DNA from: Owenia fusiformis
Lineage: Eukaryota; Annelida; Polychaeta; Sabellida; Oweniidae
Assembly (NCBI GenBank): GCA_903813345.2
Contig: CAIIXF020000011.1
Coordinates: 9,456,842 to 9,520,841 of the forward strand
DNA: 64,000 nucleotides
Direction: 5' to 3'
Below the pieces are notes generated by a model. That model worked only from the letters and a program-made list of their open reading frames with translations, did not search any database and had not been told where the DNA came from. Shown in pieces: positions 58,661-64,000 of the stretch. The translations under genes and the position numbers were made by a program. How positions within the stretch are numbered: position 1 is the stretch's first letter; each line of letters opens with the position of its first letter.

Positions 58661-58869
58661 CTACATGTAGAAATAATAACTTCATTTCTTGCCACTCTAA
58701 AATCTATCTGCCAACATATACATGTATTTCTCCATTTCTCTCATGCTAAAATGAACTAATCTTCAATTCATTTGGTTTCTTAATTCATTGTTAATTCTCC
58801 ATTGGTTCCACTCCACTCACTCTCATATTAGATTTCTTAATAACTAAGAAGAAGAGGTAACATACATAC

Positions 58870-58977
58870 CTGCATATTGAATGTTATCATCTTTTCCAAG
58901 CATTCAGATGGAATTGTTGGATACATTGTGAGTCCAATGAATAGGAGGTCATGCTTCATCAAAGGTTCAACATAAAC
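58870..58977 (-). CDS. MDN1: Midasin exon G
   Basis: 108 nt, 36 codons, phase 0; acceptor ttttgtgcag, donor CAG/gtatgt. It encodes VYVEPLMKHDLLFIGLTMYP then TIPSECLEKMITFNMQ. It directly continues the arginine-finger segment SFLNRFTQ of exon F (RFTQ-V-YVEPL), with the midasin pattern V.VDPL..D..FI...LFP.I. Confidence 0.93.
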
Positions 58978-59227
58978 CTGCACAAAAAGTTATGACTGTA
59001 AAGCCCTATATAATGTTTTCACTGGGATCTAGGCAATAGAAAATTTGGGGCCAGATATTCTATCTATTATTCAATATGGTCTGTACATTAATTAGTGAAA
59101 GATTAAAGTAATGCAATAGTCCTTTTTGAAAAGTTGATTATTATATCCCATGATTGCTTCAATAACAAATACATATGTTCATGTTAAAAACTGGGTTACG
59201 AAATATACTACTGATCCTAAAGTTTAC

Positions 59228-59548
59228 CTGTGTAAACCTGTTTAGGAAAGATTTTGGTAGGCCCTTTCTGCCACCACCCTGGTTCAATGGATTCTGGCAA
59301 GCAAATATCTTGGTTTTCTCATGCTGGATTTTGAAGCTTCTCCCAAGTTCTGGGATGTACAACTCAGCCCTGTGATCCAAGCATGCATTGAGGCCCTCTA
59401 GTACTGACTGAGAGGCTAGGTTCAGCTCATCAAGGACAATCCAATGGCCAGATTTCAGAGCCTGAAGTAGGGGACCATCTCGCCATGAAAACTGGCCACC
59501 CTCACCACCCTCTACTGGCAGATCTGATCCAAACAAGTCACTCACATC
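59228..59548 (-). CDS. MDN1: Midasin exon F: Walker B, sensor 1 and Arg finger of AAA domain 5
   Basis: 321 nt, 107 codons, phase 0; acceptor ctatctccag, donor CAG/gtaaac. Motifs in order are DVSDLFGSDLPVEGG, FSWRDGPLLQALKSG, Walker B WIVLDELNLASQSVLEGL, LDHRAELYIPELGRSF, sensor region FACQNPLNQGGGRKGLP and SFLNRFTQ. All are strongly conserved in midasin. Walker B carries D-E for ATP hydrolysis. Confidence 0.97.
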
Positions 59549-59734
59549 CTGGAGATAGGAAATATATCAGTTAGAAAAGTATTCTGAAAATCATGTTTAA
59601 ACACAAATGGATGGGGGAGGGTGAGATTAGCAAACAGAAACAAGGCATGGAGGGAACACTGTATATCTTAAAACATTTTATCATCATTCTTAAATCTTGT
59701 CTCGTATCTTATTATTTAAAGTAGCAGCACTTAC

Positions 59735-59940
59735 AGTTTGTTCAGAAAGGTTAATCCTAACAAGACCCTGATTGGTTGCCTTAGCTAGTGCAGAAACCAG
59801 GCTTGTTTTGCCTACCCCAGGAGAGCCTTCCAGAAGAATGGCCCTTGGTAGCTGTAGGCCACGCAGAATCCTCTGTGCATTCAGTGAAGTTGTTGGAGCC
59901 TGGATGGCGTAGTTCAAACTTTCTTGGGCCATTAAACAAC
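59735..59940 (-). CDS. MDN1: Midasin exon E: P-loop of AAA domain 5
   Basis: 206 nt (2 nt completing the codon from exon D, then 68 codons); acceptor tcgtaaaaag, donor ACT/gtaagt. It encodes GCLMAQESLNYAIQAPTTS, LNAQRILRGLQLPRAILLEG and SPGVGKTSLV (Walker A GxxGVGKTS), and ends VRINLSEQT, which joins DVSDLFG of exon F. The acceptor was chosen because it alone keeps phase with the preceding exon. A nearer AG (cccaag at 59,926) would also keep frame, with fewer residues. Confidence 0.93.
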
Positions 59941-60280
59941 CTTTTTACGAAGAAAATACTTACTGACTGAGAGGCTCTATTCAACAGCTTCATAGCTTTC
60001 CTATCATGGGAAGGTATGATTCTTGTGACTACTTGCACATTTTTTGAATACTTGCACAATTTTCAGTTTTAAAAGGCAGTTCAATTTCAACATGAACAAT
60101 TTCATTCAAGCGCAATCATAAGAAAAGTCATCCAAGGTTTATGTACAATTCTATTGAATGTATGAGTAGCATATTACATGTATAATGGATTAAAATTTTA
60201 GGGTTATTTAGAATGAGAAGTACAGGTATTTATTAGAATCAAAGTAATAAACATTGTATTGCACATTAAATGATTATCAC

Positions 60281-60475
60281 CTTTTCCAACATAAAATGGT
60301 TCAATTCCAAACCTATGTTCAGTAGACACAAGTGTGTGGCTGATATCTGCAGCAGTGGACACCAATATTTTACAATGGTCAGTATAGTTGTTGCCAGTTA
60401 TGAGTGCTAGTTGGTCAGCAATGAACTTCAAACAGACTTCTCTGCCATGCTGGCTGGACTCAATGGTACTAGAAC
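60281..60475 (-). CDS. MDN1: Midasin exon D: linker between AAA domains 4 and 5
   Basis: 195 nt, phase 1 in and 1 out; acceptor attcatgcag, donor AAAG/gtgata. It encodes SSTIESSQHGREVCLKFIAD, QLALITGNNYTDHCKILVST and EHRFGIEPFYVGK. The FGI.PF motif fits the fold element before the fifth AAA P-loop (human WGIHPF, recall). The rest of the linker is variable. Phase and GT/AG sites agree with both neighbours. Confidence 0.88.
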
Positions 60476-60640
60476 CTGCATGAATAATACAATTATAGTC
60501 ACAACATAAGTTCTTCACATAACAACACCCATGTCCAATAGGTCAATATAGCACATACATTTCACAACAAAAATGCTGAAATCTTTTTTATAGTAGCTAT
60601 GGAAATGTACTATTCTATTGCATTTCAGTGCATGTATTTG

Positions 60641-60731
60641 TATGTTATGATCTATTACCTGACCCTAGTGCATCAAGAAAGACTAGACACTCCCATGTAT
60701 GTATGCTAGGGTTTGTTCTACTGGAGACACA
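60641..60731 (-). pseudogene. Frameshifted duplicate of the end of MDN1 exon C
   Basis: The 91 bp align with 61,297-61,390 at high identity, including the donor 'gtaatagatcata' and coding words LAYIHG and FLDALGSG on the minus strand. Relative to the real exon one base is missing after CATGGG, which shifts the frame and creates a TAG. There is no acceptor. It sits in the intron between exons D and C. Confidence 0.88.
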
Positions 60732-61310
60732 CTTGCATTTATTTCTAGAGTGTGAGCGAAGAAAAGGTAACACAAAAAATGTTAATAACCCAGTCATTCA
60801 GCATGGGTTTGAGGTAACCTTATTGGCACAATTAAACCCTTTTCTTTCATTCCACTAAAGTTCATTGGTCTTATCAAAATGGTCACGATTTTATGGCCAT
60901 TTTACATAACCCGCTCATAATGCCAGTCTCATCTCTGGAGGCAAACTTGAACGCATCGGGTGAAGTTATTCTGATGACACGCTCACAGCATCTTGTGAAG
61001 TGGCTCTCATCTTTTTGGAGTTGTCAAGTTTTGAGCAGTCTAGAGCGCTGAGCATGCTCTGCTAGGCGCTGGTGCCATAACCATGAGGTCAAGAATTTGA
61101 GATGCATAAGTTCCCTGTTTTATTCATATATGAATCACTGTCTGAGCTTTCAGTTGCAGATGTAAAAATAACCCCTCTAGTGTGTGAATGTATGTAGTGA
61201 TATTTTATATATGATGTAATTGTTTTATACATGTATTTATATAACCCATGACATTAACATTTGTTTGGGTTACCTTTTTATGGCTCACCATGTATATTAT
61301 GATCTATTAC

Positions 61311-61486
61311 CTGACCCTAGTGCATCAAGGAAGACTAGGCAGGCCCCATGTATGTATGCTAGGGCTGGTTCTAATAGAGACACCTTTTCACTGGCCTCCA
61401 TATCCATGGCATCACCATCAATTGTCTTAGAACATGTATTGATAAATGCGACCCAGGACAGAATATCTCGTATACTGATAGTGCTC
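61311..61486 (-). CDS. MDN1: Midasin exon C
   Basis: 176 nt, phase 2 in and 1 out; acceptor atgttttcag, donor TCAG/gtaata. With the split AGG codon it reads RSTISIRDILSWVAFIN, then a variable acidic stretch, then LAYIHGACLVFLDALGSG. SIRDILSWV and the closing helix are conserved in midasins as the C-terminal helical part of AAA domain 4. Confidence 0.95.
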
Positions 61487-61998
61487 CTGAAAACATGCAA
61501 TCATTTCATGAGAAAATCTGGAAGAAGTGGAATCAGGCAGGAAGAAATGCGCATTTATCAGAAATGAACTCATGTACTGGTAACTCAATTTTAATGTTCA
61601 TGATTGGACTCTTAACGCAATCATTATGATGTATTGCATAATGACCCAAGTCACACATATTTTTCAACATCTTTTGTAATGTGAGCAAGGACAATCATTT
61701 GTCATTATGGTCATTTCATGGAAATAGTAGTTGAGTTATATTGTCTCCCTTTAGCAAAATCTACAATGATTACATGCCATAAAAATTCCTTTTTGAATCA
61801 AAGTCCAATGCCCATAAGGGTAGCTTATAAAATTTGGACCAGATCAATTAATCATTTGAATTATGATAAATTATATATCTCTTCTGAGTAATCCTCTTAG
61901 CATTTGAACAAACAGATGGACAGACAGATGGAAGGAAAGATGGACAGCTTCTCTCTATCCAAACTTTGTTCGTTTGGATAAAAATATATAAAATCTAC

Positions 61999-62195
61999 CT
62001 TTTCCCAATTTCATTGTTACTGAACCATTCCAGAAATTCAATGATAGCTTTTCCTATGCCACTGGTGTCATCTTGCTGGTTGCAGAGATAAATGCCAGAC
62101 TTCAGGTTGTGTTCAATGATCTCTATCAGGTCATCCTTGCTGTTGCTCTGTGGACACCATATCTCTGTGAAACGGTTTCTCAGTGCCGGAGATAG
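61999..62195 (-). CDS. MDN1: Midasin exon B: Arg-finger segment of AAA domain 4
   Basis: 197 nt, 65 codons plus 2 nt; acceptor aattatttag, donor AAAAG/gtagat. It encodes LSPALRNRFTEIWCPQSNSK and DDLIEIIEHNLKSG, then IGKAIIEFLEWFSNNEIGK. LSPALRNRFTEIWCP is essentially invariant in midasin and contains the arginine finger (RNRF). It follows GGDYGKKE of exon A without a gap. Confidence 0.97.
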
Positions 62196-62316
62196 CTAAA
62201 TAATTTGTAGAAAGATTTCTTTAGTAATTATGAGAGAATGGCATAGACATGTACTTATTTGTCTATTGAACTTCATTCATTGGGATAATTGTACTTTAAA
62301 GTTGGTAAATCCTTAC

Positions 62317-62586
62317 TTCTTTTTTCCCATAATCTCCTCCAGGATTCATGGTTGCTAGGAAACGGAATGTTTCCGAAGCAACTATTTGTTCAACCTCATT
62401 TTCCCGCCCATCACCTCCACCTTTTTCAGCCAATAAGAGAGTGCGTTCTGGTTCTAAGACACTGTTCAGTCTTTCCAGCACTGAATCGTCAGCCAATGAG
62501 ATTTCATCAATGAGAAACAGAGTTCCATCCTTCATTGAAGTAACCAATGGACCATCAACCCATTCAAACAACTTCTGAGGCTCATC
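62317..62586 (-). CDS. MDN1: Midasin exon A (first in window): Walker B of AAA domain 4
   Basis: 270 nt, 90 codons, phase 0; acceptor atatttgcag, donor GAA/gtaagg. It encodes LFEWVDGPLVTSMKDG, Walker B LFLIDEISLADDSVLERLNS, VLEPERTLLLAEKGG, a charged insert, and sensor 1 FLATMNPGGDYGKKE. Midasin (Rea1 in yeast) is a giant AAA+ ATPase that pulls assembly factors off pre-60S particles in nucleolus and nucleoplasm. The upstream exons (N-terminus and AAA 1-3) lie beyond the right edge or in an intron of more than 1.4 kb. Confidence 0.97.
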
Positions 62587-62664
62587 CTGCAAATATTAAC
62601 AGCCATGAACAAGTAGATGCCTATAAAAGGATTATCTTGTTATCAAGGTATGCAACAGAAACTG

Positions 62665-62960
62665 TACAAGGACACAAATGTGTAGGATATGTCCCCACCA
62701 ATGGATGATTCTATACAGATATCACTTTGACTGAATAAATATTTAATGACGTAAATCAAGATTATTTCTACTCGCATCTTGTCTATTGTCATAAGAAAGG
62801 GAAATATGTTTCTAAGTAGTCATGCGTCTGCCATATGTGTGTACCTCAGAATTATTCCTGAAAATTTGAAAGTTTTGAAAAAATGTCATATATGTACAAA
62901 CAGTAAGATGGATGGATGGACAGATACCTAGGTTAACAATATGTGGCACATATTTGCTCC
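62665..62960 (+). repeat. Damaged satellite-bearing element fused with a MITE fragment
   Basis: The 5' end ACAAGGACACAAATGTGTAG and 'gtccccaccaatggatga' match the 39.6/40.6-kb family. At 62,710-62,783 it is replaced by the last 75 bp of the AGATGCGAGTAG MITE ('aatgacgtaaatcaagatta', 'ctactcgcatct'). It then returns to family sequence with 'gaaaatttgaaag' and a GGATGGAC run. Confidence 0.6.
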
Positions 62961-63354
62961 CTTTACATTTAATACAGTCAAACCTATCCCAACACCTTCC
63001 AATCTGAACACTTTTTCTGGTCCCATTTATTCTTCCCATTGACTCCCATGTTAAAAAAATCTTGGAATATGAACACTTCTTAATTCTAAAAGTGAACAAT
63101 CAAATTTGAAAAATTACGTTGTCTAATCTGAACACTTTTCACAAAATATCACATATTTCTCACAAAATTTTCCAAATATTTCCAATTTAACACTTATTTG
63201 TTATATCAAACTTTTGAAAAATAAATCAAATGGTTTCAATCATAATGGGTCTTTCTAGCATGGGTGAATTTATTTGAATCGGATTTTGGAATGCCATAAA
63301 GCTGTTTCAATAGATATTAATATTCATTGAGAATGCATTTAAATCTCTTCAAAA
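62961..63354. other. Unannotated sequence with a short 'tctgaacac' repeat
   Basis: 'aatctgaacacttttt' occurs twice (about 63,001 and 63,125), with diverged relatives between. No gene is visible. Confidence 0.4.
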
Positions 63355-63720
63355 TCCTACCCTTTGCATTTGTTCAACTTCACTTCTTAAAAGAGAGCTT
63401 CATCTTCACTCTTGCAGTTTACAATAATTCTCTGATCTCACTGAGCCAATCAGAGTTCGTCATCAAAATATGAATGACTTTCTATATGGTCATTTCCTCT
63501 GACATCACCGCATAGTTAATGAGCATATATTTAGCATGTGTTCCTTTAACTTTGCTGATTGGTTAAGAAAGGGTCAGTGTGGTAGATTTGGAACGATTTA
63601 TTACCCGGGCTGTCACAGGCACCAATATTTGGGGCGGGGCTGCTAAACTGTAATATAGTCTATGCTAGGCAGAGGGTAGTTTATAACTAGACTCTGCACG
63701 CAGGGTATCAAAATCCAGAA
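63355..63720 (+). repeat. CTACCCTTTGCAT family copy
   Basis: 'cctaccctttgcatttgttc', 'acttcttaaaagagagcttc' and 'ccaatcagagttcgtcatc' open it. 'tagtttataactagactctg' and 'cacgcagggtatc' close it. The opening matches the longer version at 9,588 and the closing matches the TIR of the 22,430 element. Probably a compound or internally deleted copy. Confidence 0.55.
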
Positions 63721-64000
63721 GCTTGCAGATGCAAAAACCTCAAAATCAGAACACCTCCAAGTCCAAATGCTTTTATCCGGTTCCAATGGCATTAGGATTA
63801 GACAGGTTTTATTGTTAGTACCTCAACTGAAATACTCGATTCTGATTGGTTGATTAGCAGTCAACAATATGCACTGTTGACCGCTACTAGATACTGTTGA
63901 CCGCTACTTTTGAAAAAAGTTCCATGACGTCATAATATTGTAAACGTTGATGAAAGTGATTTTTTGAGTTTACTAGACGACAAGAATGGCAAAAATGCAA
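63721..64000. other. Unannotated end of window
   Basis: 'tgttgaccgctacta' occurs twice at 63,875-63,907. No exon of MDN1 was recognised. Confidence 0.4.

Noticed and set aside
59960-60035. Possible extra MDN1 exon reading VTRIIPSHDRKAMKLLNRAS before a gtaagt
   Set aside because: A donor and an AG exist, but including it breaks phase with exon E, and midasin needs no residues there. Left out unless cDNA shows it.

Overview
The window is intron-rich, AT-rich eukaryotic DNA, most likely from a marine invertebrate. The basis is spliced exons with GT/AG borders, two metazoan class A GPCR genes, and very dense DNA transposons, LINE remnants and minisatellites. The species cannot be named from the sequence. 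Mollusc, annelid, hemichordate and echinoderm genomes all carry repeats of this general kind (inference).

Layout. About 1-33 kb is almost entirely repeats: foldback and hairpin elements (1.5-2.8 kb), a 5'-truncated CR1/jockey-like LINE (3-4.8 kb), an element whose terminal inverted repeats (TIRs) are made of a 15-mer (5.1-6.3 kb), a 29-bp minisatellite (10.7-11.4 kb), short TIR elements, nested MITEs (22.4-23.5 kb), arrays carrying a GGC-centred palindrome (24.6-26 kb) and an L1/Tx1-like LINE remnant (29-30.3 kb). A single-exon GPCR lies at 33.3-34.5 kb on the plus strand. It is followed by a deleted mariner-like element (35.3-36.2 kb), a TIR element loaded with AGGTCA half-sites (36.5-39.0 kb) and a three-level nest in which a hAT element sits inside one copy of a satellite-bearing element and itself contains another copy (39.6-43.6 kb). 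A 2.85-kb TIR element (43.8-46.7 kb) ends 63 bp before the splice acceptor of a second GPCR (46.8-47.9 kb, plus strand).

From 50.9 to 62.6 kb the minus strand carries eleven consecutive in-phase exons (676 codons) of midasin (MDN1), the giant AAA+ ATPase that remodels pre-60S ribosomal particles. They run from the middle of the probable fourth AAA domain to the P-loop of the sixth. Its introns hold the most unusual structures here: a 56-bp minisatellite made of multiplied copies of one exon's own 3' splice site plus exon start; a roughly 4.5-kb inverted repeat whose arms contain 172-bp tandem repeats and which starts about 20 nt from a 5' splice site; a foldback element; a 70-bp perfect palindrome; and a frameshifted duplicate of another exon end. 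I found no MDN1 exons left of 50,859. Either the gene continues beyond the window around both GPCR genes, or it is broken.

The three recognised genes have no evident functional link. No tRNA, rRNA or CRISPR array was seen.
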